Positions 58,201 to 61,647 of a stretch of 64,000 nucleotides of DNA are shown here, piece after piece. The notes beneath the pieces were generated by a model. It did not search any database, was not told where the DNA came from, and saw nothing but the letters and a program-made list of their open reading frames with translations. Position 1 is the first letter of the stretch, and each line of letters opens with the position of its first letter. Origin of the DNA: Siphonodentalium dalli (Eukaryota; Mollusca; Scaphopoda; Gadilida; Siphonodentaliidae); assembly GCA_032622095.1 (NCBI GenBank), contig CP136069.1, positions 84,468,958 to 84,532,957 of the forward strand. Direction: 5' to 3'. Made by a program: the position numbers and the translations under genes.

Positions 58201-59097
58201 ACATCAGTATACATCAGAAATAAACGACAGTAATTATGCATAGAAAAATTAGTTTACTTGTAGTCTTCAAATGTGGTTTTATAAAAAATTATGGCGTTGT
58301 ACGTACTCTGTGGACTGGACGAGATGCACTATTTTAAAATTTGATTTATACCGAAAAATCAAATTGTAAAAATAAGAACAGAAGAAGTTATATATAGATC
58401 TGTGAAGTAGATTCTGAAGTGAAGATAGAAAACAGTTACCGGAAATTACGATTGGTCAAGTCGTAACTTAGTTAATTTGGGGGTTGAAACTATACTTTGT
58501 TAACATACACGGCGGAAGAAACCAAGAAAGTTATTTCGAATGACATAATTATATCCGGATATATACGGATCTAACGGCCGATGGCGTATTTCCTCACTAA
58601 CTTATTTTCAGAAACAACAGCTCTACATAATTATCTTTGTACATGTATTAAAAACCAAAGAAAACATCACTATAGTCTTGTTTAACACTAATATTATATT
58701 TGCATCAAATTTATGGCAAATACAGAAATGAATAAAATTTTGACGCCTTGCATAAGCAAATATGTTTGAGGTGATTTTGGTAATAAAGTGGCATCTTCGC
58801 ATGTTGATATTTATTATTTGATCGGCGGAATTTCAATGAAATTCGATTCACTTAGCGAAATTATGTCTTGTGTGGCTTTAATTGACTTACCTGTCCGGAC
58901 TCCAGTGTCTCCATCTCCGAATGTCCATAATATCCATCGCGAATAACTACAATCTGTGGCAAATCGTTGTGGAATTTTTCGTAAAATTCTGATATGGTGT
59001 AGCTTTGAGGTGATGACACTAAATCCATCGATAAATGAATTCCACCCTTATTTGATGATGCTGACCTAGGATATTGTTTCGTTCGGCGTCCTTCCAT
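24341..59097 (-). CDS. GAREM: GAREM-like adaptor, CABIT + SAM protein (gene span, 5 coding exons)
   Basis: Joined on the minus strand: 59097-58891, 37251-37128, 36819-36631, 26836-26645, 25293-24341 (1665 nt, 554 residues). All introns are GT-AG; phases 0, 1, 1, 1 agree. Residues ~33-237 form a CABIT domain (YTISEFYEKF, LPQIVVIRDGYYG, LESGQ, RVVGID). Then come tyrosine motifs (VVYDTI, NVYAELK, FYQKLS), a proline-rich SH3-type stretch (PKIPPRP at 346; DVPPKPPGRRPS at 359) and a C-terminal SAM domain (~490-550). This order is that of GAREM, the GRB2-associated regulator of ERK signalling downstream of receptor tyrosine kinases. It is shorter than the vertebrate proteins (~870 residues). I see no YxN site for the GRB2 SH2 domain, so SH3 binding is the likelier contact. 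Intron 1 is 21.6 kb and holds a 9.1-kb transposon. Confidence 0.88.
25530..25676. repeat. imperfect palindrome in GAREM-like intron 4
   Basis: GTTAACTGTTCTGAGTAG at the left pairs with CTACTCAGAACAGTTGAT at the right; inner arms TCTCCTCACATGAGATG and CATCTCACAAGAGGAG also pair. Confidence 0.75.
26424..26631. mobile_element. palindromic MITE, CAGTAATGC family, copy 2
   Basis: TACAGTAATGCTCTAAATAA to its inverse ending GAGCATTACTGTA, with near-perfect ~98-bp arms. It sits in intron 4 of the GAREM-like gene, 13 bp inside the intron from the donor of exon 4. Confidence 0.9.
26645..26836 (-). CDS. GAREM: GAREM-like coding exon 4 (end of CABIT)
   Basis: Acceptor TTATCTAATGCAG|GT (a weak pyrimidine tract), donor AATACAG|GTATAT, 192 nt, phase 1 on both sides. 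It encodes LLMPDVLTIPFYVKSGLSSV, an acidic DDEDDNATN loop and RYDYQNLKLNT. The donor lies only 13 bp from a long palindromic MITE at 26424-26631. Confidence 0.8.
27027..27502. mobile_element. TTAA-flanked MITE, family AGGCCCACTTAA, copy 3 (inverted)
   Basis: TTAA|AGGCCCACTTAATTTTCG to AAAATTAAGTGGGCCT, with the right TTAA eroded to GTAA. The interior runs in the opposite orientation to copies 1 and 2. Confidence 0.82.
27710..27952. repeat. MITE-like inverted repeat
   Basis: TTGGCCTACTTCAGCATTTA plus ATTTAAGGGAGAC at the left is mirrored by GTCTCCCTTATATTAAATGC plus TGAATAAGGCCAA at the right. Confidence 0.75.
27955..28067. repeat. short inverted repeat enclosing TTAGGG-like DNA
   Basis: ATATCCTTCATGTAAGAATAC and its inverse GTATTCTTACATGAAGGACAT enclose TTAGGTTAGGGTTATGGC and TATGGCTAGGGTTAG (28013-28046), which resemble the animal telomere repeat. 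Confidence 0.7.
28118..28342. mobile_element. palindromic MITE, CAGTAATGC family, copy 3
   Basis: TACAGTAATGCTCTAAGTAA to its inverse ending GCATTACTGTA. The centre is GGAAAGCTCTC / GAGAGCTTTCC. A small duplication (TTTCCGACTTTCCAAC) interrupts the right arm. Confidence 0.88.
28551..28965. mobile_element. TTAA-flanked MITE, family AGGCCCACTTAA, copy 4
   Basis: TTAA|AGGCCCAGTTAATTTTCG to AATTAAGAGCTAGGCCT|TTAA. It is nested inside a wider inverted repeat (TTATTTTCATTTGGCAAAAG at 28526 and CTTTTGCCAAATGAAAATAA at 28984). Confidence 0.82.
29100..29450. repeat. AT-rich degenerate tandem repeat, ~75-90 bp period
   Basis: Four units contain AATGAATACTTYCTAAATTC, CTTGMAATATTATGTTAGAT and CATATATAATATTAC motifs. 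They are diverged; no coding content. Confidence 0.65.
29751..30201. mobile_element. double fold-back MITE, GAATGAGGTCCCCAG family, copy 3
   Basis: The cleanest copy. The inverted ends AAGCCTGAATTTAGTGTGTC and GACACACTAAATTCAGGCTT are perfect over 20 bp. Two subterminal palindromes sit at 29782-29851 and 30089-30173. GTGGTC lies at both borders. Confidence 0.85.
30950..31371. mobile_element. eroded TTAA MITE, AGGTACTCAATCCG family
   Basis: The right end reads CGGACTGAGTACCT|TTAA. The interior matches the family at 42289, 45954 and 59453 (AAAAAATATTTGATTC, CCCATCAAAGCTCAGAT, CTGTTGTTGGAATCTG). The left end is not clear. Confidence 0.65.
31922..33160. repeat. pearl/Helitron-like element pair with ~147-bp internal tandem units
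   Basis: Two starts are marked by the palindrome ATGTTTACCCATACC/ATAGTATGGTAAACAT (31927-31957 and again from 32309), then TTGACCACTCGTCG, a GTCTGTCTGTC microsatellite (32374-32413 in the second) and CGTAGACACTTTA. Tandem units of about 147 bp follow, each with ATAACTCAAACATTT, ACCAAATTTKGTATRTGAG, AAATACAGATCGAGTTCGAA and GGAGTTATGGCCCTTTTT. This layout resembles bivalve pearl elements (non-autonomous Helitron relatives); that class assignment is inference. Confidence 0.65.
33175..36342. repeat. ~1.59-kb direct tandem duplication of a pearl-like unit
   Basis: Block 1 (about 33181-34751) and block 2 (about 34779-36342) match along their whole length with small indels. Both start CCGATGCTCTAACCGAA / CCGATGCTATAACCGAA and end in the hairpin TGCCGATCGTGATCGGCCTC + TCGTTT. 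Each has the open stretch with CTCCTATRTTATGTCCAGG at the same offset. The same terminal hairpin closes the copy at 39417. It fills much of GAREM-like intron 3. Confidence 0.85.
36631..36819 (-). CDS. GAREM: GAREM-like coding exon 3 (CABIT)
   Basis: Acceptor CTTTTCTTTTAG|CA, donor TTTCACAAG|GTATAT, 189 nt, phase 1 on both sides. It encodes TGKPTKLSTVISKNKLPVTI, QITVGAVSKKADEFGPITLV and VFEERFMVGNN. Confidence 0.87.
37128..37251 (-). CDS. GAREM: GAREM-like coding exon 2 (CABIT)
   Basis: Acceptor ATGCTTACAG|ATG, donor AAAAGT|GTAAGT, 124 nt, phase 0 in and 1 out. It encodes MIRVASFSTQQRVVGIDVVG, RYLSMSVDFPIKCYI and a lysine run. Confidence 0.85.
37560..37990. repeat. inverted fragments of the 1.59-kb unit and a related repeat
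   Basis: 37830-37990 is a reverse-strand match to the segment near 33290-33420 (CCTATGTAGGAAATATGAGG, ATTGTATCCCATTGCAT, GGGAAGGGTTAA). 37595-37800 carries ATGGCCATAACTCTTGTGAA and CTAAAGTTATCATCTGGAAA, related to the repeat near 6100-6330. Intron 1 of the GAREM-like gene. Confidence 0.55.
38079..38242. repeat. 164-bp palindrome
   Basis: GTTTAAGTGCTACAGGTCAA plus AGTTCTGGAGGT at the left is mirrored by ACCTCCAGAACT plus TTGACCTGTAGCACTTAAAC at the right. Inner arms CCATTCCATATATGATC and CCATATATGGAATG also pair. Confidence 0.88.
38249..39417. repeat. pearl/Helitron-like element, third copy
   Basis: The starting palindrome ATGTACCCATACCATAGTAT GGTACACAT is followed by TTGACCACTCATCG, the GTCTGTCTGTCTGTAGACAC segment and tandem units. 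It closes with CGCCAAGGTATGGGTTAAAC and the terminal hairpin TGCCGATCGTGATCAGCCTC. From 38520 to 38990 it matches 32596-33050 almost base for base. Confidence 0.7.
39418..40493. other. intronic stretch, no exon recognised
   Basis: Fragments of the pearl-like repeat continue to about 39770 (a second GTCGGCCTCTCGTTG end). The rest looks unique and I see no coding signal in it. Confidence 0.45.
40494..41052. mobile_element. TTAA MITE, family AGGGGTACTGTACGCCA
   Basis: TTAA|AGGGGTACTGTACGCCA to TGGCGTACAGTACCCCT|TTAA, perfect over 17 bp. 559 bp, non-coding. It shares the TTAA|AGG terminus with the other Kolobok-like families here. Confidence 0.88.
41779..42175. repeat. dispersed repeat with CGTCCGGGC start and CACACA tail
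   Basis: It starts ATAGCTGATGTGCCTGACTT + CGTCCGGGC, has GAGCGAGGTCAAGG and ATTGTTCCC motifs repeated, and ends GAGTCTATATAACACACACA + TACAGACAGAAGTTCC + AAAAATATATAATAGG. A second copy is at 43850. Confidence 0.65.
42289..42767. mobile_element. TTAA MITE, family AGGTACTCAATCCG, copy 1
   Basis: TTAA|AGGTACTCAATCCG to CGGATTGAGTACCT|TTAA, 479 bp. Outside both ends lie T-rich ATGAGTTAA segments with TGTTTTTCAATGAGTTAA. Confidence 0.88.
42768..43849. other. intronic stretch, low-complexity and repeat-derived
   Basis: 42768-42945 is a T-rich tandem of GTTTTTCAATTKTRCC units. 42950-43140 carries a GTCAAGGT-type repeat in which GTAGGTAGCAAGTTTGAGCT + CAATCGG appears twice (43011 and 43081). The remainder to 43800 shows no exon. 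Confidence 0.5.
43850..44637. repeat. dispersed CGTCCGGGC repeat, copy 2, interrupted by a MITE
   Basis: It starts TAGCTGATGTGCCCGATTTC, has an internal duplication of the GAGCGAGGTCAAGGACAC to CATACCAAATTTGAGTCGG block, and ends in a CATACATACATACA microsatellite and CAGACAGAAGTTC. It is split at 44101/44531 by a 429-bp element. Confidence 0.7.
44102..44530. mobile_element. 429-bp hAT-like MITE with exact 8-bp target duplication
   Basis: CCAAATTT occurs directly outside both ends (44094-44101 and 44531-44538) and once in the undisrupted paralogous repeat. The inverted ends are TTGACTAGACACTGGCTCTG and TTGGACCAGACACTGGTTCT. The interior arms (CTGAAGGGTACACAGG / CCTGTGTNCCCTTCA) also pair, making one long imperfect palindrome. 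Confidence 0.85.
44639..45099. other. intronic stretch, no feature recognised
   Basis: AT-rich and without convincing coding or repeat structure. The last part may belong to the LINE remnant that follows. Confidence 0.35.
45100..45560 (+). pseudogene. non-LTR retrotransposon (LINE) reverse transcriptase 3' remnant
   Basis: Across one frameshift and at least two stops the plus strand reads the C-terminal part of a jockey/CR1-type ORF2: VRPIIEYCNSAWSPH, then EIQRKATKLVRHIK, RDRTMRLNLM, DLIEVYKLLNG, and finally FFTQRVVNSWNSLPD. This is the region after the RT catalytic core. It is dead and 5'-truncated. Intron 1 of the GAREM-like gene. Confidence 0.85.
45765..46612. repeat. direct repeats flanking a TTAA MITE
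   Basis: 45765-45935 and 46438-46612 are direct copies (ACGTATCAATTGACATATACG, CCGTTCCCTCATTAAAATCA, GGGGACCTCCGCGAATTCGG, CAAATAGNNAGGGACCTACT) with about 10 percent differences. The AGGTACTCAATCCG MITE lies between them. Confidence 0.75.
45954..46433. mobile_element. TTAA MITE, family AGGTACTCAATCCG, copy 2
   Basis: TTAA|AGGTACTCAATCCG to CGGATTGAGTACCT|TTAA, 480 bp, in opposite orientation to copy 1. Confidence 0.88.
46613..47020. other. intronic stretch, no feature recognised
   Basis: AT-rich, with no exon or clear repeat apart from a short ATACGTTTCAATTGACATAC echo of the preceding direct repeat. Confidence 0.35.
47021..47668. mobile_element. AGGTGACACTCCACAG inverted-repeat element
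   Basis: AGGTGACACTCCACAGTTTC at the left and GAAACTGTGGAGTGTCACCT at the right are perfect 20-bp inverted ends. Flanking TTTT and TCAA could be eroded TTAA. The interior contains GGAAACAGTGTTCTTCCAGA, CTTGCTACCCCCATTAAAAT and AAATCTTTAAGCCTAGTATG, which recur at 48459 and 57635-58075. Confidence 0.85.
47669..48458. other. intronic stretch with a long G-run
   Basis: Unique-looking AT-rich DNA with no exon. It contains a G-run of 24 positions with one T (47858-47881) and a TCATA microsatellite (48438-48460). Confidence 0.45.
49273..50509. mobile_element. transposon with 20-bp-phased CTTAAG arrays in its ends
   Basis: The ends TGAGAGGCCACATTCACATT and TGGGAGGCCAAATTGCCATT (read inward) are inverted. 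Next to each lies an array of CTTAAG or a one-base variant: 49301, 49321, 49341, 49361, 49384, 49409, 49429, 49449 on the left and 50253, 50296, 50318, 50338, 50358, 50377, 50395, 50409, 50429, 50449, 50469 on the right, mostly 20 bp apart. The 770-bp centre is non-repetitive and shows no gene. It is nested in the 9.1-kb transposon. Confidence 0.75.
51676..51783. mobile_element. palindromic MITE, CAGTAATGC family, half copy
   Basis: Only the left arm is present, from TACAGTAATGCCCTAATTAG to ATTCATCGGAAATCTC; it then passes into unrelated DNA. Confidence 0.8.
51872..52053. mobile_element. palindromic MITE, CAGTAATGC family, copy with shortened loop
   Basis: TACAGTAATGCCCTAAATAA to its inverse ending GGCATTACTGTA. 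The central region is shorter than in other copies: the left arm jumps from AAATATGGC to TTTCCGATGAATGG. Confidence 0.85.
52144..52435. mobile_element. piggyBac-like MITE with CATTCTCTTATATATG motifs
   Basis: TTAA|CCCTTTCATTATGGGAGC to GCAGTTCCCATCAAGAAATGG|TTAT. It contains four ATGCATTCTCTTATATATGG-like motifs in both orientations. Confidence 0.75.
53085..53450. repeat. two CATTCTCTTATATATG units in tandem
   Basis: Two units (from about 53085 and 53283) each contain a TGACTGGAGCTTC-like start, GCCAATGCATTCTCTTATAT and an inverted partner AAGAGAATKCATT. Clear TTAA|CCC ends are not visible. Confidence 0.6.
54615..54768. mobile_element. palindromic MITE, CAGTAATGC family, short perfect hairpin
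   Basis: TACAGAAATGCTCTAATTAA to its inverse ending GCATTACTGTA. The two ~77-bp arms meet with almost no loop at GGAAATATATTTCC. Confidence 0.88.
55232..55455. mobile_element. palindromic MITE, CAGTAATGC family, copy in transposon L
   Basis: TACAGTAATGCCCAAAGTAA to its inverse ending GGTATTACTGTA, with centre GAAAGCTCTCGACGAGAGCTTTC. Its exact counterpart lies at 63424-63647 in copy R. Confidence 0.88.
55600..56017. mobile_element. CTTAAG-array transposon, second copy
   Basis: TA|TGGGAGGCAAAATTCACATT to TTAGATTAATCTCCCA|TA. CTTAAG-type motifs lie at 55635, 55655, 55673, 55687, 55720, 55740 on the left and 55954, 55974 on the right, mostly 18-20 bp apart and followed by CGTAATTCATTA-like spacers. 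Mirror copy at 62862-63279. Confidence 0.75.
56160..56399. mobile_element. piggyBac-like MITE in transposon L
   Basis: TTAA|CCCTTTGAGTGCCAGGTCG to CCCCTGGCACTCAAAGGG|TTAA, enclosing the palindrome GCATTCTCTTATATATGCGA + GTCGACC / GGTCGCCTCGCATATATAAG. Mirror copy at 62480-62719. It links the CCCTTTCAGTGCCAAG and CATTCTCTTATATATG families, since it carries both motifs. Confidence 0.82.
56449..56614 (-). pseudogene. LINE reverse transcriptase C-terminal scrap (copy L)
   Basis: The minus strand reads ESFQLLRTSSSQYEHSLFVK + TTVELNYLE, matching the SFxxRTxxxWNxLP-like C-terminus of jockey/CR1-type LINE proteins, then a stop. A frameshifted SVVDVSDIDGFLSALRG follows. Identical counterpart on the plus strand at 62265-62430. 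Confidence 0.6.
56944..57267. repeat. GAGTTGCACATAC inverted-repeat MITE (copy L)
   Basis: GAGTTGCACATACTTCCGAG and its inverse GTATGTGCAACTC bound the unit. Inner arms CAGGTATTTATCTGGCAGGT and ACCCACCAGATAAATACCTG pair. It interrupts the short reading frame that starts near the transposon end. Mirror copy at 61612-61935. Confidence 0.78.
57232..57429 (-). other. truncated ORF behind a TATA box in transposon L
   Basis: A TATAAATA (57522-57515, minus) 109 bp inside the transposon end is followed by a minus-strand open stretch reading CDQIRRFCQREDAEKLERAA and FTNVTVDFHANLRSKIRKV. It runs into the GAGTTGCACATAC MITE and stops. The two other minus-strand frames are open as well, so coding is uncertain. 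It could be the cut-off first exon of the element's own gene. No family recognised. Confidence 0.3.
57635..58075. mobile_element. right part of the AGGTGACACTCCACAG element split by transposon L
   Basis: It resumes the host repeat at GCCTAGTATGTGCTCAACCC, then repeats part of it (57717-57945 with GGAAACAGTGTTCTTCCAGA), then ends AGAAACTGTGGAGTGTCACCT. The piece before the insertion is 48459-48506. An internal tandem duplication is therefore present in this copy. Confidence 0.78.
58076..58890. other. start of GAREM-like intron 1, no second exon recognised
   Basis: A short plus-strand frame (ATG at 58097, reading NSRKRLERSKRTNSIVF) has basic composition but no recognisable domain or splice support. 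The rest shows nothing. Confidence 0.35.
58891..59097 (-). CDS. GAREM: GAREM-like coding exon 1 (start of CABIT)
   Basis: ATG at 59097 in a strong context (AAAAAATGG), 69 codons, donor GGACAG|GTAAGT. The frame stays open for 63 bases upstream with a GTG but no ATG before an in-frame TAA at 59176, so this ATG is preferred. It encodes SYTISEFYEKFHNDLPQIVV and RDGYYG, the hallmark opening of GAREM/THEMIS CABIT domains. Confidence 0.85.
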
Positions 59098-59452
59098 TTT
59101 TTGCTTCCAGAAAAGTCTCCGTGAAATTTCTGTTGACAGTTTATCTGTGCTTGTTGTCACTGTAGTATCTATATATTATATATATAGGGTCTACTGCTAC
59201 TTCCTGATTCGAGCATAATGCAGCCAGTAAAATGTGGGTATGCTATCTAATACAAATAAGACGTGTGTACGTTGAGTAGTTACACAATAGTATATGATAG
59301 CAATTTAAAAATACAAACTGCATGGTTTGAAAGGATTATCCACAGAGCGTATCATGGTGGAAATAAAGCATGTATGGACATATATAACGTTGAGAGCAGC
59401 GCATACCTGTATTACATGTTGGTTGTCCGTCCATGCAAGTTACACTATTTAA

Positions 59453-59932
59453 AGGTACTCCATCCGAATAGAGGGTCCCCATCTCAACAGATTCCAACAA
59501 CAACAATCTGATCAGAGGGTCCTATATTACTATTTCTTTGGCTTTGGGGGTAAAAAATATTTGATTCGAGTCGAGGAACCCATCAAACAAAGCTCAGAAT
59601 TATTAGATATTGATTTTTGAAATTTGTTATTTACTCGAGATGAGTACTAATAATTGCCTTCAACTGCCGTAATCTGCTCGGGATGTGTACACCAAAATCT
59701 ATTCAAACAGACAAGGATGGATAACTCTAAAATCAAGTGGTAATAATAACGCAATTTTGACTGAGTTCTGGGCCAGAAAGTATTCCCGATAATGAAAAAT
59801 AATAGATTTCTAAAATCGATATCTAACAAATCTGAGCTTTGATGGGTGACTTCCTCGACTCGAATCAAATATTTTTGACCCCCGAAGCCATTGAAATAGT
59901 AATTGAGAGGAGTTTTATCGGATTGAGTACCT
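59453..59932. mobile_element. TTAA MITE, family AGGTACTCAATCCG, copy 3
   Basis: TTAA|AGGTACTCCATCCG to CGGATTGAGTACCT|TTAA, 480 bp, same orientation as copy 1. It lies about 350 bp upstream of the GAREM-like start codon. Confidence 0.88.
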
Positions 59933-60058
59933 TTAAAGTGACATCGATTCGTTGAGTTTTCAAGATATTTGGCTAGATGCGACCAAACGGTTCAATTAAC
60001 AATTTCTGTACTAAATGTATGGGCGGCCATTCAGTCGGAAATTACATGAAATAAAAGT

Positions 60059-60690
60059 TAATGGTGGTTTGTGAAACAATAGTCTCTATTTTCAAACCAA
60101 TAGTCGTTCTTGGATTCAATAACAGACAGTTTCGTTTCAATAGCCATATTTTCTAAATCAATGGCAATCTATTTCAAACCAATAGACTCCATTTCCAAAC
60201 CAATAATCGTTCTTGGATTCAATAAGAGACAGTTCCGTTTTAATAGATATAGATTCGTAATCAATGTTGACAGATGCAAAATTAATGTTCTATTTTAATT
60301 TAATAGTATTCACTGTTCAACTAATATCTAATAACACACAATTAGTAAGATTCGCGCATATTCAATAAACGTACATTCCGTTTCAATAGCCATATTTTCT
60401 TAATCAATAAAGATATTTCAAACCAATATACGATTTCTCACGATCAATGATTATCGTTATAAAACTAATATAGACCTTGTCATTCTTATATTTAATAGAT
60501 ATAAATTATCACCAATGCACAATTAATAACGTTCTATTTAAATTCAATAGGTTTCGTATTCGAATCAATATCTAATAGCGGAATCAACTATTTCCGGTCA
60601 AACAAATGACTAAAAATGCAGAATTAGTGGACAAGTCTACAGAATTAATAGCTTCCGTCTACAAACCAATTGATGAACAATTCCTGAATT
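60059..60690. repeat. degenerate minisatellite with strict 21-bp phase, CAATA core
   Basis: CAATA or TAATR recurs at 60077, 60098, 60117, 60138, 60159, 60180, 60201, 60220, 60241, 60262, 60283, 60301, 60322, 60363, 60384, 60405, 60424, 60445, 60466, 60493, 60513, 60524, 60545, 60566, 60646 and 60667. Most steps are exactly 21 bp; several are 18-20. The bases between are variable. Similar units recur in the same order (60098-60180 resembles 60201-60262 and 60363-60405), which indicates a higher-order repeat of about five units (103 bp). Several units read CCAAT. It is not coding, because the 19-bp steps break the frame. It lies about 1 kb upstream of the GAREM-like start codon. Confidence 0.85.
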
Positions 60691-60748
60691 AACGATAGGG
60701 GCGCTGGCCACCAATTTTGTTGAGTCGCGTGATGGACCGCAAAATCTG

Positions 60749-60756
60749 TGACGTCA
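60749..60756. promoter_or_regulatory. palindromic CRE-like site TGACGTCA
   Basis: A perfect TGACGTCA, the consensus CREB/ATF site, in a locally GC-richer patch (GTCGCGTGATGGACCGC, CACCGTG) between the 21-bp array and a short plus-strand ORF. Promoter function is inferred from the motif and its position only. Confidence 0.4.
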
Positions 60757-60817
60757 CCGTGTGATATACCCCGCGATAAAAAAAATTCAATTTCTCGCAC
60801 ATTTTCTCGTCAAAAAC

Positions 60818-61003
60818 ATGAAAATTGCGATGATATACGGATTGTGGACTGGACTATATTCTGCGTCTGTAGCAGATACCGAAGATGCATTTGAGAGGTT
60901 GTTTTTAAATATTGACCCATATTACATGAAGCAGAATGCCGACGAAGATCTGAAGATAGTCACGAAGACAGCTAGACAGAAATTCAGTGCCAACAGTCAT
61001 TGA
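60818..61003 (+). CDS. candidate small ORF or first exon, unknown product
   Basis: ATG at 60818 in the context AAAAACATGA, 61 codons, TGA. The start is weakly signal-peptide-like (MKIAMIYGLWTGLYSASVAD), then a charged helix-like stretch (TEDAFERLFLNIDPYYMKQN). I do not recognise the family. Codon use is more balanced than in the surrounding AT-rich frames, and a CRE-like site lies 62 bp upstream. It may be a real small secreted peptide, a first exon of a divergent gene, or chance. Confidence 0.3.
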   Translation: MKIAMIYGLWTGLYSASVADTEDAFERLFLNIDPYYMKQNADEDLKIVTKTARQKFSANSH

Positions 61004-61248
61004 ATCGATCAAAATATACATCCAGACAACTATCAAATTATCAATGTCATTCATTGTTGACGACGACTGTCATAATAACTGACTGTTATTCAACTTATTC
61101 TACCCTAAACATCCGTACACATATTATCACAATGTGCTAGCTATGTGTGGAACACGTGTGTGCCTTCTCATCTGGAGGTCGATGTGCCTCTGTATTGTGT
61201 ATATGTAGCACATGTAGTCAGCTTACCCAGCTACAACACCATGGTTAA
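61004..61248. other. spacer before transposon copy R
   Basis: No feature beyond the target TTAA (61245-61248) in the context ACACCATGG|TTAA. Confidence 0.5.
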
Positions 61249-61356
61249 AGGGACTCAACAATCATCGCCACCGTGTTGTTGTTGTTGAAACAGCTGTTCA
61301 CTGCCTGTTCCTAACGCTTCTGAAAACTGCATGCATGGTTTATCTCCCCTGATTTC

Positions 61357-61364
61357 TATAAATA
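61357..61364 (+). promoter_or_regulatory. TATA box inside the transposon end (copy R)
   Basis: TATAAATA lies 109 bp inside the element, ahead of the short open frame at 61450 and of an AATAAA at 61730-61735. The arrangement looks like a small transcription unit. The matching site in copy L is 57515-57522 on the minus strand. Confidence 0.4.
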
Positions 61365-61449
61365 GATTGGGGGTATTCCTATGTTTTCAGTGACAGCAAG
61401 CATGGTTTCAGGATATCGTTAGAAAAAGACGATATTTATTGAGCTTAAA

Positions 61450-61647
61450 TTGGCAAAATGCGATCAAATAAGACGTTTTTGTCAGCGCGAAGATGCCGAA
61501 AAATTGGAAAGAGCAGCGAATGGGGTGTCTTCCGCCATGGATTTTGGGAAGTTCACGAATGTCACAGTGGATTTCCATGCAAATCTGCGGAGCAAAATTC
61601 GGAAAGTTACGGAGTTGCACATACCTGCATACTTCTCAGTCTTCTGA
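61450..61647 (+). other. truncated ORF behind a TATA box in transposon R
   Basis: Exact counterpart of the frame at 57232-57429. The first codon of the open stretch is TTG, not ATG; the nearest ATGs are in the other two frames (61459 and 61493). The frame enters the GAGTTGCACATAC MITE at 61612 and ends at 61647. Confidence 0.3.

Noticed and set aside
58097-58243. Small plus-strand ORF with basic N-terminus next to the host repeat
   Set aside because: No domain, no splice or promoter signal, and it begins directly behind a repeat end; chance is as likely.
59098-59160. Longer N-terminus of the GAREM-like protein from position 59160
   Set aside because: That frame begins with GTG, not ATG; the first ATG in frame is at 59097 with a good context.
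60059-60690. CRISPR-like array or coiled-coil coding exon
   Set aside because: The conserved part is about five bases, far too short for a CRISPR repeat, and the genome is animal. Although 21 bp equals a heptad and the minus strand reads IESK/IETK-like bits, the 18-20 bp steps shift the frame and stops occur.
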